From the NCBI GenBank assembly GCA_029975215.1, contig JARKPO010000046.1, positions 62,001 through 126,000 on the forward strand: DNA of 64,000 nucleotides, in the 5' to 3' direction. The stretch's first letter is position 1; each line of letters begins with the position of its first letter. This stretch comes from Levilinea sp. Lineage in GTDB: Bacteria > Chloroflexota > Anaerolineae > Anaerolineales > Anaerolineaceae. A program made the translations under genes and the position numbers. The notes under the pieces are model-generated. The model was not told where the DNA came from. It worked only from the letters and a program-made list of their open reading frames with translations, and searched no databases. Of the stretch, positions 7,221 through 15,217 are shown one piece after another.

Positions 7221-8288
7221 ATGAAACGCTTTGCATGGATGTTTGTTTTGGTGAGCCTGGTTCTTGCGGGCTGTGCCCCCGCGGCCGCACCTGCGCCAAC
7301 TGCCTCGCCCGCGGAACCGGCAGTGCTGACCGTGATGACTCACGATTCGTTTGCTGTCAGCGAAGAGGTGGTGGCGGCTTTTGAAGAGGCCAACCAGGTG
7401 AAGGTGATCTTTTTAAAGAGCGGCGATTCCGGCTCGGCCCTCAACCGTGCCATCCTGACCAAGAGCAACCCCCAGGCGGATGTGTTCTACGGGGTGGACA
7501 ACACTTTCCTCTCGCGTGCGCTGAAAGAGGACATCTTTGAGCCGTATTCCTCGCCCCTGTTGGAAAAAATCCCCGCCGAGTTCCGCGCGGATGCGCAAAA
7601 CCGCGCCCTGCCGGTGGATTTTGGGGATGTGTGCCTGAATTACGATATCGCTGCCCTGGAGGCCAAGGGGCTAGCCGTGCCGCATAGCCTCGACGATCTG
7701 ACCCGACCCGAATACCGCGGCTTGCTGGTAGTGGAAAATCCGGCGGTGTCTTCGCCGGGGCTGGCTTTCCTGCTGGCCACCGTGGCGCAGTACGGCGAGG
7801 AGGGGTATCTGGATTACTGGAAGAAGCTGCGTGCTAACGAGACGGCGGTGGTATCCGATTGGACCACGGCCTATTACACCAATTTCAGCGGCTCTTCGGG
7901 CAAAGGCCCCCAACCGCTGGTGGTTTCGTATGCCAGCAGCCCGGCGGCCGAAGTGGTGTTTGCTGACCCGCCTGTAGATCAGGCCATCACCGGTTCGGTG
8001 ACGGCCCCCGGCACCTGCTTCCGGCAGATCGAGTTTGTGGGCATCCTCAAGGGCACGCCCAACCGCGCCCTGGCGGAGAAATTTGTGGACTATATGCTCA
8101 GCGTGCCCTTCCAGGAGGATATGCCCCTGCAAATGTTCGTCTACCCGGTGAACAGCGAGGCCAAACTGCCCGAAGTGTACCAAAAATACGCCCAGCAGGC
8201 CCAGCAGCCAGCCCAGTTGGACCCGGAGCGCATCGCCGCTAACCGCGACGCCTGGATTCAAGCCTGGGATGAGGCGGTTCTGCGTTGA
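7221..8288 (+). CDS. thiB: thiamine ABC transporter substrate-binding lipoprotein
   Basis: Protein of 355 residues. Lipoprotein signal peptide with lipobox LVLAGC (Cys about 17) and an Ala/Pro linker. The mature part is a periplasmic-binding fold of the iron/thiamine group: TVMTHDSFAVSEEVVAAFEE, ADVFYGVDNTFLSRAL, PVDFGDVCLNYD and the W-Y rich DWTTAYYTNF/YASSPAAEV stretches match ThiB-type proteins. AGGAG at 7211-7215 precedes the ATG, two bases after the thiN stop. The riboswitch and thiN neighbour make thiamine the likely ligand. Confidence 0.9.
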   Translation: MKRFAWMFVLVSLVLAGCAPAAAPAPTASPAEPAVLTVMTHDSFAVSEEVVAAFEEANQVKVIFLKSGDSGSALNRAILTKSNPQADVFYGVDNTFLSRALKEDIFEPYSSPLLEKIPAEFRADAQNRALPVDFGDVCLNYDIAALEAKGLAVPHSLDDLTRPEYRGLLVVENPAVSSPGLAFLLATVAQYGEEGYLDYWKKLRANETAVVSDWTTAYYTNFSGSSGKGPQPLVVSYASSPAAEVVFADPPVDQAITGSVTAPGTCFRQIEFVGILKGTPNRALAEKFVDYMLSVPFQEDMPLQMFVYPVNSEAKLPEVYQKYAQQAQQPAQLDPERIAANRDAWIQAWDEAVLR

Positions 8289-9982
8289 GAGCTGCTCAGC
8301 ACACGCTAAATGGGGCGGCCCGCTGGCCCAGGGGGGTGCTGTGGGCCGTTCCGTTTGCCTTTTTGGCCTTGTTTTTCTTTTACCCGCTGCTGACGATCTT
8401 CGGCATCGCCGGAGAATCCCTGCTGCAAAACGGCGTGGGGGCGGCGGGTTGGGCGCGCCTGACCCGCGCGCTGGGCTTCACCTTTTGGCAGGCGGGGCTT
8501 TCCACTCTGCTGACCCTGGCGGTGGGGCTGCCCGCGGCGGCCGTGTTTGGACGCTACACCTTCCCCGGCAAGCGCCTGGTGGGTATTTTGAGCACCCTGC
8601 CTTTCATTTTGCCCACGGTGGTGGTGGCGGCGGCCTTCAATGCCCTGGTGGGACCGCGCGGCTGGCTGAACGTGGGCTTGATGGATCTGATGGGCCTGAA
8701 AGATCCGCCCATCCAACTGCTCAACAGTCTGGCGGCCATCGTGCTGGTGCACGTGTTTTATAACGCCACCATCGTCATCCGCGTGGTGGGCAGCGCCTGG
8801 GCGCAGCTGGATCCGCGCCTGGAACAGGCCGCGCGTGTGTTGGGAGCTTCGCCGCTGCGCGCCTGGCGCGAGGTGACCTTTCCGCTGCTGCGCCCGGCCC
8901 TGTGGGCGGCGGTGGTGTTGGTATTTTTGTTTGATTTCACCAGCTTTGGCGTGGTCTTGCTGTTGGGCGGGCCGCGCTACGCCACCCTGGAGGTGGAGAT
9001 CTACATCCAGGCCATGCAGATGCTGAACATCCCGCTGGCGGGGCTGCTGTCGCTGATTCAGATGGGCTGCACGCTGGCCATCACCGCGCTGTACACGCGC
9101 CTGAGCCGCCAGCAGGGGGATATCCCCCTGACCCCGCGCGTACATGGTGAGGGTCTGCGTCCGCCCCGCAGCCGCACGGCGCGCTGGTTTGTGTTTGGGG
9201 TGGTGGCGGCTCTGCTGCTGCTCCTGGCGGCACCTTTGGGCGCGCTGGGGGCGCGTTCGGTCACGCGTCTGGCGGGGGACCGCGAGGGGCGCACAAGCCT
9301 GGAGAGCGGCCTGACTCTGGATTATTACCGCGAGTTGTTTGTCAACCGCCGCGAAGTGTATTTTTACGTGCCTCCGGCGGCGGCACTGCGCAATTCGCTG
9401 GTATACGCCGCCGAGACGGTGGCCATTTCGCTCACGCTGGGCTTTTTGGCGGCCTACGCCGTCAACCGCAAGGGGGGCTGGGGGCGGGCGCTGAACCTGG
9501 CGCTGATGCTGCCACTGGGGACCTCGGCGGTGACGCTGGGGCTGGGCTATCTGGTGACTTTTAACCGCCCGCCGTTGGAGATCGCCCGTCTGCCGTTTCT
9601 GATCCCCGCCGCCCACAGCCTGGTGGCCCTGCCCTTTGTGGTGCGCACCCTGCAGCCCGCCCTGGCTTCCATCCCGGTGCGGCTGCGTCAGGCGGCGGCC
9701 ACCCTGGGTGCGTCGCCTTGGCAGGTGTGGAAATGGGTAGATCTGCCCATCGTGGGGCGGGCGGCCCTGGTGGGGGCGATTTTCTCGTTCACCATCTCGC
9801 TGGGCGAGTTCGGCGCCACCTCTTTTCTGGCTCGTCCCGAATACCCTACTTTGCCGGTGGCCATTTACCGTTTCTTGAGCCAGCCGGGAGCCTATAACTA
9901 CGGGCAGGCCCTGGCCATGTCCACCATTCTGATGCTGGTGTGCGCGCTGAGTATCTTTTTGATGGAAAAGCTGGAAGTGTAG
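8285..9982 (+). CDS. thiP: thiamine ABC transporter permease, fused two-domain type
   Basis: Protein of 565 residues with about twelve membrane helices in two homologous halves, as in ThiP/FbpB permeases. Each half has an EAA loop: EQAARVLGASPLRAWREVTFP at about 180 and RQAAATLGASPWQVWKWVDLP at about 470. The start is TTG at 8285, overlapping the thiB stop (TTGA), which implies translational coupling; a GTG some 50 bases downstream is an alternative. It forms the membrane channel with ThiB and ThiQ. Confidence 0.9.
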   Translation: MRAAQHTLNGAARWPRGVLWAVPFAFLALFFFYPLLTIFGIAGESLLQNGVGAAGWARLTRALGFTFWQAGLSTLLTLAVGLPAAAVFGRYTFPGKRLVGILSTLPFILPTVVVAAAFNALVGPRGWLNVGLMDLMGLKDPPIQLLNSLAAIVLVHVFYNATIVIRVVGSAWAQLDPRLEQAARVLGASPLRAWREVTFPLLRPALWAAVVLVFLFDFTSFGVVLLLGGPRYATLEVEIYIQAMQMLNIPLAGLLSLIQMGCTLAITALYTRLSRQQGDIPLTPRVHGEGLRPPRSRTARWFVFGVVAALLLLLAAPLGALGARSVTRLAGDREGRTSLESGLTLDYYRELFVNRREVYFYVPPAAALRNSLVYAAETVAISLTLGFLAAYAVNRKGGWGRALNLALMLPLGTSAVTLGLGYLVTFNRPPLEIARLPFLIPAAHSLVALPFVVRTLQPALASIPVRLRQAAATLGASPWQVWKWVDLPIVGRAALVGAIFSFTISLGEFGATSFLARPEYPTLPVAIYRFLSQPGAYNYGQALAMSTILMLVCALSIFLMEKLEV

Positions 9983-10039
9983 GCGCGGCTGAAAGATGTG
10001 ATAGCATTGAAACCCGTTGGAAGGACGGAGCGAGGTCTT

Positions 10040-11083
10040 ATGCTGGAAGTGCGAGCGATCACCAAAACCTATGAGGGCAAACCGCTGCTGCGCGGGATCT
10101 CCCTGACCGTGGGGGCAGGCGAGACCGTCTGCCTGCTGGGGGCCTCCGGCAGCGGCAAGAGCACTCTGCTGCGCATCATCGCCGGGTTGGAAGAGGCTGA
10201 AGGCGGCCAGATTCTATGGGACGGTGTGGATCAGGCCCCCATTCCCGTGCATCAACGCGGTTTTGGCCTGATGTTTCAGGATTACGCCTTGTTTCCGCAC
10301 CGCACAGTGGTCGAGAACGTGGCCTTTGGGCTAAAAATGCAGGGGATCAGCGGCCCCCTGGCCGAGCGGCGCGTGGGCGAGGCTTTGGAAAAGGTGCATA
10401 TGAGCGGGTTCGCCCAACGGCGGGTAACCGACCTTTCCGGCGGCGAACAGCAGCGCGTGGCCCTGGCGCGGGCTTTGGTGCCGCAGCCGCGCTTGCTGAT
10501 GTTGGACGAGCCGCTGGGGGCGCTGGACCGCGGGCTGCGCGAACAGCTTTTGGAAGAGCTGCGCCGTGTGCTGGCCGAAACGGCCATCCCCGCCATTTAT
10601 GTGACTCACGATCAGGAAGAGGGCTTTGCCATCGCCGATCGGTTGGCCCTGCTGCGCGAGGGGCAGGTGGTGCAGACCGGCGCCCCGCCGGAGGTGTACC
10701 GCTACCCGGCGGACGCGGAGGCAGCGCGCTTTTTGGGACTGACCAATTTGCTGGCGGGCGAGGTGGCGGCTTTGCAGCCCCTCACGGTGCGCACTGCGCT
10801 GGGCGATTTCCACGCCGAGGTTGACCCGCGGCGTTCGTTTAGCCTGGGTCAGCGGGTGCAGGTGCTGCTGCGGCCTCTGCACGCCCAGCTTTTGCCCGGC
10901 GCAGACGCGGCGGGGGCAGGGCGAGTGGATGGGCGCGTGGCGGATGTGCTCTTCCGCCCGGAGGGCTTTCGCGTGACGTTGGACTGTGCGGGTCAGCGCC
11001 TGCAATTCCTGTTAACCCAGCCGGTGAAGGCAGGGGAGACGATATCCTTATCTTTGCCGTTGGGAGGTGTTTTGTGTCTGTGA
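10040..11083 (+). CDS. thiQ: thiamine ABC transporter ATP-binding protein
   Basis: Protein of 347 residues. Walker A GASGSGKST (about 37), Q-loop LMFQDYALFPHRTV, signature LSGGEQQRVALARAL (about 134), Walker B LLMLDEPLGALD and switch VTHDQEEG. After residue about 240 comes a TOBE-like regulatory domain, so the protein is longer than E. coli ThiQ and closer to the PotA/FbpC size class. The ATG 14 codons into the open frame is chosen as it begins the standard MLEVRAITKTY. Substrate is inferred from the operon. Confidence 0.88.
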   Translation: MLEVRAITKTYEGKPLLRGISLTVGAGETVCLLGASGSGKSTLLRIIAGLEEAEGGQILWDGVDQAPIPVHQRGFGLMFQDYALFPHRTVVENVAFGLKMQGISGPLAERRVGEALEKVHMSGFAQRRVTDLSGGEQQRVALARALVPQPRLLMLDEPLGALDRGLREQLLEELRRVLAETAIPAIYVTHDQEEGFAIADRLALLREGQVVQTGAPPEVYRYPADAEAARFLGLTNLLAGEVAALQPLTVRTALGDFHAEVDPRRSFSLGQRVQVLLRPLHAQLLPGADAAGAGRVDGRVADVLFRPEGFRVTLDCAGQRLQFLLTQPVKAGETISLSLPLGGVLCL

Positions 11084-11571
11084 TGGAGACCGACTGGGTG
11101 GATGTGATCAAACTGAATCCGCGGGGCGAAGAAAAATGGCGCTACCCCGGTAAGATCCTGGCGCGGGGTGAGAAGGCCGTGCTGCTGGAGGCCTTTTTTA
11201 ACCGTGAGGACCGCATGTTTCACGGAATTTTTCTGCGGTTGGGGGACCGCTTTGTGGAGGCCTATTTCAGCCAGCGCGGTTACAACATCTTTGCCATGTA
11301 CGATGTGGACGACGGACATCTGAAGGGCTGGTACTGCAACGTCACGCGCCCGGCGGTGTTTCAGGACGGCCAAATATCTTATGTGGATCTAGCCCTGGAT
11401 TTGCTGGTGTACCCGGATGGGAGCAGCCTGGTGCTGGATGAGGATGAGTTTGCGGAGCTGACGCTTTCACCAGAAGAATCCCAGTTCGCCTGGGACAGTC
11501 TGGCGGAGCTGAAAGCTCTGTTTGCCAGCGGCGCGGTGCAGGATTTGGAGCAGTTGGTGCGGGAGGGATAA
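11074..11571 (+). CDS. DUF402 domain protein
   Basis: Protein of 165 residues. Features of DUF402 are visible: a beta-rich first half, FFNREDRMFHG, GDRFVEAYFSQRGYNIFAMYD, GWYCNVTRP and the acidic DLALDLLVYPDGSSLVLDEDEF. The family includes nucleoside tri/diphosphatases and FomD-like hydrolases that bind a metal through these Asp residues. GTG at 11074 has GGGAGG six bases upstream; an ATG at 11083 overlapping the thiQ stop is possible but too far from that site. Its position as last gene of the TPP operon suggests, but does not prove, a phosphohydrolase role there. Confidence 0.85.
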   Translation: MSVMETDWVDVIKLNPRGEEKWRYPGKILARGEKAVLLEAFFNREDRMFHGIFLRLGDRFVEAYFSQRGYNIFAMYDVDDGHLKGWYCNVTRPAVFQDGQISYVDLALDLLVYPDGSSLVLDEDEFAELTLSPEESQFAWDSLAELKALFASGAVQDLEQLVREG

Positions 11572-11627
11572 CACCCCAAAGGGGGAGAGGCGCGGCAGTC
11601 GCGGGCACAAAACAGCCCTGAGAACTG

Positions 11628-11633
11628 TATAAT
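11628..11633 (+). promoter_or_regulatory. possible -10 box
   Basis: TATAAT about 40 bases before the ABM-like gene start. No convincing -35 box is seen 16-18 bases upstream, so this is a weak call. Confidence 0.4.
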
Positions 11634-11674
11634 GAAATTGGAGGGACAAGACCCCCCGCTGAAAGGAGGCTGAG

Positions 11675-11968
11675 ATGTATGTGTCCATTTTGAGCGGGCA
11701 GGTGGTGAAAGACAATTGGGCGCGCCTGGAGGAGGCCTATGCCAAAGCGATCCGGCATCCCCCCGAAGGCCTTTTGGAATCCTTTCTGATTCAAGACAGC
11801 GAGAGCCGCACGCAGTGGAAGATTATTTCCGTCTGGCGCAGCCAGGAAGCCTATGAGCTGAGCCACGAAATGAAAGTGACGGAAACCTGCACACAGTTGT
11901 TCTGCGACGCGGGCAGCACCCCCGTGCGCACGGCACACCGCGTCAGCCGGCATTACTCGCGCGTCTAA
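11675..11968 (+). CDS. ABM-like dimeric alpha-beta barrel protein
   Basis: Protein of 97 residues. The pattern VSILSGQVV...LEEAYAKAI...[10 protein letters not shown]...[14 protein letters not shown] is that of antibiotic-biosynthesis-monooxygenase (ABM) fold proteins, small dimers that can act on quinones or heme or have no known role. AAAGGAGG lies seven bases before the ATG. It converges on cobU and the two stops overlap (CTAA at 11965-11968). Confidence 0.7.
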   Translation: MYVSILSGQVVKDNWARLEEAYAKAIRHPPEGLLESFLIQDSESRTQWKIISVWRSQEAYELSHEMKVTETCTQLFCDAGSTPVRTAHRVSRHYSRV

Positions 11969-12528
11969 CGAGTGGGTGAGGTTGGCCCCTTGAGCCACAT
12001 GGGCAGGCCTGCCACCAAAAAAGCCACCTGATCGGCGGCCTGTGCCAGGCGTTGGTTGGCGCGGCCAAGCACATCGCGGTACATGCGCCCCAGGGGGTAA
12101 GGAGGAACCAGTCCCAGGCCTACCTCGTTGGAGACCACAATCCATTCCGCAGAAAGCAGCGCATAGGCGTTCAAAAGACCCTGGACTTCATCGTCCAGGG
12201 TTTGCTGCACCTGGGTCTCGTCTGCTCCTTCGGGCAGGTCCATGAGCACATTGTTGGCCAGCAGGGTCAGGCAGTCCACCAGGATGACCTCGGCGGGGTA
12301 GGGGCAGGCCAGCACGGCGCTGCCCACCTGACGGCGGGCTTCCAATGTGCCCCAGTGGGGCGGGCGTTCGGCGCGGTGGGCGGCGATGCGGCGGCGCATT
12401 TCGTCATCTCCGGCGGTGGCGGTGGCCACGTAGAGCACGCGAGAGCTGCGTTGGGCGGCCAGGGTTTGCGCCAGGGTACTTTTGCCGCTGCGCGCCCCGC
12501 CCAGAATCAGGGTCAGGCTTTTGCCCAT
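11965..12528 (-). CDS. cobU: adenosylcobinamide kinase / adenosylcobinamide-phosphate guanylyltransferase
   Basis: Protein of 187 residues, the normal CobU length. P-loop GGARSGKST at residue about 9, the Walker-B-like [10 protein letters not shown] at about 80, and the C-terminal [24 protein letters not shown] motif. It phosphorylates adenosylcobinamide and then adds GMP, producing the substrate of CobS. The ATG with GGAGGAG upstream is chosen; the long open frame beyond it overlaps cbiR and is not coding. It overlaps the cbiR end by 16 bases and is last in the cobS-cbiR-cobU operon. Confidence 0.95.
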   Translation of the reverse strand: MGKSLTLILGGARSGKSTLAQTLAAQRSSRVLYVATATAGDDEMRRRIAAHRAERPPHWGTLEARRQVGSAVLACPYPAEVILVDCLTLLANNVLMDLPEGADETQVQQTLDDEVQGLLNAYALLSAEWIVVSNEVGLGLVPPYPLGRMYRDVLGRANQRLAQAADQVAFLVAGLPMWLKGPTSPTR

Positions 12529-13334
12529 TGGTCTCCTCCGGCGGCCAACCGTTGGCGGCTGGCCTTCAGGGCTTGCAGGGAGGTGTGAAAATCCTCCTCG
12601 CCAAAGATTTCCAGGGTCAGCACCCCGCGGTAATCGGCGCGCAGCAGGGCCGCCAGGACGGCGTCCAGAGCGTCGGGGTCGGCGTGGCGCAGAGATTGGT
12701 GATCGCGCGTGCCGATGCCGTGCAGGTGGATGACGCGCGTGTGCGGTAGGGTGCGCTGAAGATAGGCACACGGGTCGCGCCCGTCGAGCCACAGGTGGCC
12801 GATATCCACGCAGCGGCTGACAGGGATCTGGGCGAAAACCGGCTCCCAGAAGTCCAGGGGGTAGCCCTCCAGGTTTTCCACCGCCAAAAGGGCGGGGCTG
12901 CCAGCCCAGGCGGCGGCCTGCCGCAGGGCGCGGACGGAATTCTGCTGCCAGCGGGCCAGCACCTGCGGGTCGGTCTGATCGCGCTCCTCGCAGCCGTCCA
13001 GGTGCAGCACGTAGGCGAAGGGAGTCAGGGCGCGGGTGCGCTCGATAACGCGCTCGGCCTTGACCAGCGAGGGGTGGCGCAGGTCCTCGTCTGCGCCCAG
13101 GCGCAGATCCAGGGGCAGATGTACGGTGTAGCTCAGCCCGTGGGCAGCGGCCAGGGCCTGCATTTCTGCCACGGTTTCGGCGCTGGGCAAATTGCTGCTG
13201 CCGTCGTCCACCTCGAACAGCACCAGCTCAATATCCTGCACCTTGTCCGCCAGAAAGCGTACATTGGGCAGGATCTCATCGGGGACGATGTAAGAAGTCG
13301 TGCCGAGGCGAAACGGAAAGGGGGGAAGGGTCAT
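12513..13334 (-). CDS. cbiR: cobamide remodelling phosphodiesterase
   Basis: Protein of 273 residues of the AP-endonuclease-2 TIM-barrel fold. [80 protein letters not shown] and [11 protein letters not shown] follow the CbiR family pattern and supply the His/Glu/Asp metal ligands. CbiR hydrolyses the phosphoester of a complete cobamide to free cobinamide, so that a new lower ligand can be added. Its position between cobS and cobU fits: open the cobamide, re-activate cobinamide, re-attach a base. It is 10 bases from cobS and overlaps cobU. Confidence 0.88.
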   Translation of the reverse strand: MTLPPFPFRLGTTSYIVPDEILPNVRFLADKVQDIELVLFEVDDGSSNLPSAETVAEMQALAAAHGLSYTVHLPLDLRLGADEDLRHPSLVKAERVIERTRALTPFAYVLHLDGCEERDQTDPQVLARWQQNSVRALRQAAAWAGSPALLAVENLEGYPLDFWEPVFAQIPVSRCVDIGHLWLDGRDPCAYLQRTLPHTRVIHLHGIGTRDHQSLRHADPDALDAVLAALLRADYRGVLTLEIFGEEDFHTSLQALKASRQRLAAGGDQWAKA

Positions 13335-13344
13335 GGAGGGATGC

Positions 13345-14085
13345 CTACAAAGGGGGGATGCGGGCCGCGAAGGTCAGCAGCGTGACCAGTTCGACCATCT
13401 CGATGCACAGGCCCATCACGTCGCCGGTGATGCCGCCCAGGCGGGTTTGGGCTGTGCGCTGGATGAGCCAGGCGGCGGCTGCACCCAGCAGCAGAGCAGC
13501 GGCCCCACGCCAACCGCCCAGCGCCGCGGCCAGCACCACGTGGAGAAAGGCCGCCAGCAGGGCCGGTTTTTGCAGGCCTTCGGCCAGGGCAGCCCCCAGG
13601 CCCGCGGGACGCGCCTGGGGCTGCAAGGCCAGCCAGAGTACCAGCCAGCGCGCCAGGGTTGGGGCCAGGAGCAGGGCCGCCCAGCCGCCCGCGCCGGGCG
13701 GCAGAGACAGCAGCGCAAAGACCTTCAGCAGCAGAAACAAGACCAGGCCGATGCCCGCAAAGCTGCCCATGCGCGGGTCTTTCATGATCTCCAGCCGCCG
13801 CTGCGCGGAGACGGGAGCCAGCAGACCGTCGCAGCAGTCGGCCAGCCCGTCCAGGTGCAGCCCACCGGTGAGGGCCGCCCACAGGGCGGTGAGCAGCACG
13901 GCGGCCAGCAGTGGTGGGAAGAGCGTGCCCAGGGCGGCGGCTGCGCCTGTCAGCAGCCCGCCCAGGAGCAGGCCCACCAGCGGAAACCAGGGGGCCGCGC
14001 GGCCGAGCGGGGCGGGTTGTGCGCCGGCGCGGGGGCGCACCGGCAGGGTGGTGAGGAACATGAGGGCGGTTATAAAGGGGTGCAT
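13345..14085 (-). CDS. cobS: adenosylcobinamide-GDP ribazoletransferase
   Basis: Protein of 246 residues, a polytopic membrane enzyme. LMFLTTLPVRP near the N-terminus, FPLVGLLLGGLL, and the catalytic GLHLDGLADCCDGL motif (about 83-97) with PRMGSFAGIGLVL (about 115) are diagnostic. It joins adenosylcobinamide-GDP to an alpha-ribazole nucleoside in the final step of cobamide assembly. The ATG giving MHPFITALMF has GGAG upstream; the open frame goes 18 codons further without support. It is first in the operon with cbiR and cobU. Confidence 0.95.
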   Translation of the reverse strand: MHPFITALMFLTTLPVRPRAGAQPAPLGRAAPWFPLVGLLLGGLLTGAAAALGTLFPPLLAAVLLTALWAALTGGLHLDGLADCCDGLLAPVSAQRRLEIMKDPRMGSFAGIGLVLFLLLKVFALLSLPPGAGGWAALLLAPTLARWLVLWLALQPQARPAGLGAALAEGLQKPALLAAFLHVVLAAALGGWRGAAALLLGAAAAWLIQRTAQTRLGGITGDVMGLCIEMVELVTLLTFAARIPPL

Positions 14086-14153
14086 AGGTTCTCCGTGAGT
14101 GCGAGGTTCTATTGTAACGCAAGGCAGGCTCAGGGGCAAACCGGGAGAAAGCC

Positions 14154-14182
14154 TTGCCGGATTGGCGGGTTTGGATTATGTT
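14154..14182 (+). promoter_or_regulatory. promoter of the lipid kinase gene, leaderless geometry
   Basis: TTGCCG at 14154-14159, 17-base spacer, TATGTT at 14177-14182. The ATG begins at 14189, seven bases beyond the -10, which is where transcription should begin. Confidence 0.5.
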
Positions 14183-14188
14183 AACCCC

Positions 14189-15217
14189 ATGCAGCCAGAT
14201 CTGACCCCACCCGCGCGCGCGTTGTTCATTCTCAATCCTGTTTCGGGTGTCACCTCCGCCGAAACGGTGCTGGCCCTGGTGCAGCAGCGTTTCAGCGTGG
14301 CGGGCTGGGAACTGCGCACCTACACCACTCGCGGGGATGAATCGCTGAAGCCGGTGGTGGCCGAGGCGCTGGACTGGGGGGCGCAGTTGGTGGTGGTTTC
14401 GGGCGGGGACGGCACAGTTTCGGCCGCGGCGGATGGGCTGGTGGGCAGTTCGGTGCCCTTGGGGGTGCTGCCCGCGGGGACCTGGAACGCGCTCTCGCGC
14501 AATCTGGGCATCCCCCTGCATCTGGAAGACGCCCTGGATCTGATTTTGGGGGAACACAACCTGCGCCGATTGGATGGGCTAAGCATCGCTGGCCGCCTGT
14601 ATCTGCTCAACGCCGGTGCGGGGATCAGCTCCACGCTGATTCAAAGCACCGACCGCCAGCAAAAGCGCCGCCTGGGCTTTTTGGCCTATTTATTGAACTT
14701 CTTCCGCTCGCTGTTCGGCCTGCAGCCGCACGCTTTCACCCTGCAAATTGACGATCTGCCCGTGCGCACGCGCGCTTCGGAGATTATGATTGTGAACAGC
14801 AGCGTGATTGGCCTGGGAGAACTGCCCACGCCGCTGAACATTTATCCCGATGACGGGCTGATGGAAGTGTGCGTGCTGCGCTCGCGCACGCTGGTGGACC
14901 TGCTGCGGGTGGCCTGGGACGTGGTGGTTTCGCGGCGCGACCGTTCGCCGCGGCTGCGCACCTATCGGGCGACGCGCCGCATTTGGGTCAGCGCCAGCAA
15001 GCCGCTGGTGGCTCAGGCGGATGGGGAGATCATTGGCCAGACGCCTTTTGAAGCCTTTGTGGTTCCGGGGGCGGTGTACCTGATTGTGCCCAGCGCGGCC
15101 TCCCGTCAGGGAATTGAGCTGTTCCGCGAGCAGATCCGCGCTCTGGCAGAACGCAGCTTCACCGTACGATCCATTCGGTCTGCGGTCGGCTCAGGAAACG
15201 CGCGCCCTGAGGCGTGA
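14189..15217 (+). CDS. diacylglycerol kinase / YegS-like lipid kinase
   Basis: Protein of 342 residues. The catalytic core has ALFILNPVSG near the N-terminus, then VVSGGDGTVSAAADGL (about 70) and LGVLPAGTWNALSRNLGIP (about 92), all typical of the DAGK catalytic domain, which phosphorylates diacylglycerol, sphingoid bases or related lipids with ATP. Here GTxN appears as GTWN. The ATG at 14189 is preferred because the frame upstream crosses the promoter; there is no Shine-Dalgarno site. The 3' end overlaps the converging M24 peptidase by 59 bases. Confidence 0.88.
   Translation: MQPDLTPPARALFILNPVSGVTSAETVLALVQQRFSVAGWELRTYTTRGDESLKPVVAEALDWGAQLVVVSGGDGTVSAAADGLVGSSVPLGVLPAGTWNALSRNLGIPLHLEDALDLILGEHNLRRLDGLSIAGRLYLLNAGAGISSTLIQSTDRQQKRRLGFLAYLLNFFRSLFGLQPHAFTLQIDDLPVRTRASEIMIVNSSVIGLGELPTPLNIYPDDGLMEVCVLRSRTLVDLLRVAWDVVVSRRDRSPRLRTYRATRRIWVSASKPLVAQADGEIIGQTPFEAFVVPGAVYLIVPSAASRQGIELFREQIRALAERSFTVRSIRSAVGSGNARPEA

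Noticed and set aside
8306..9616. Minus-strand frame of 436 codons
   Set aside because: Antisense to thiP; the translation is rich in Gln, His and Arg with no domain pattern, typical of the shadow of a membrane protein gene.
12529..12792. N-terminal extension of cobU
   Set aside because: It overlaps cbiR in another frame and the CobU P-loop starts right after the inner ATG, which has a strong RBS.
13331..14557. Minus-strand frame of 408 codons across cobS and the lipid kinase
   Set aside because: Out of frame with cobS and antisense to the kinase; the Pro/Arg/Gly-rich translation has no motif.
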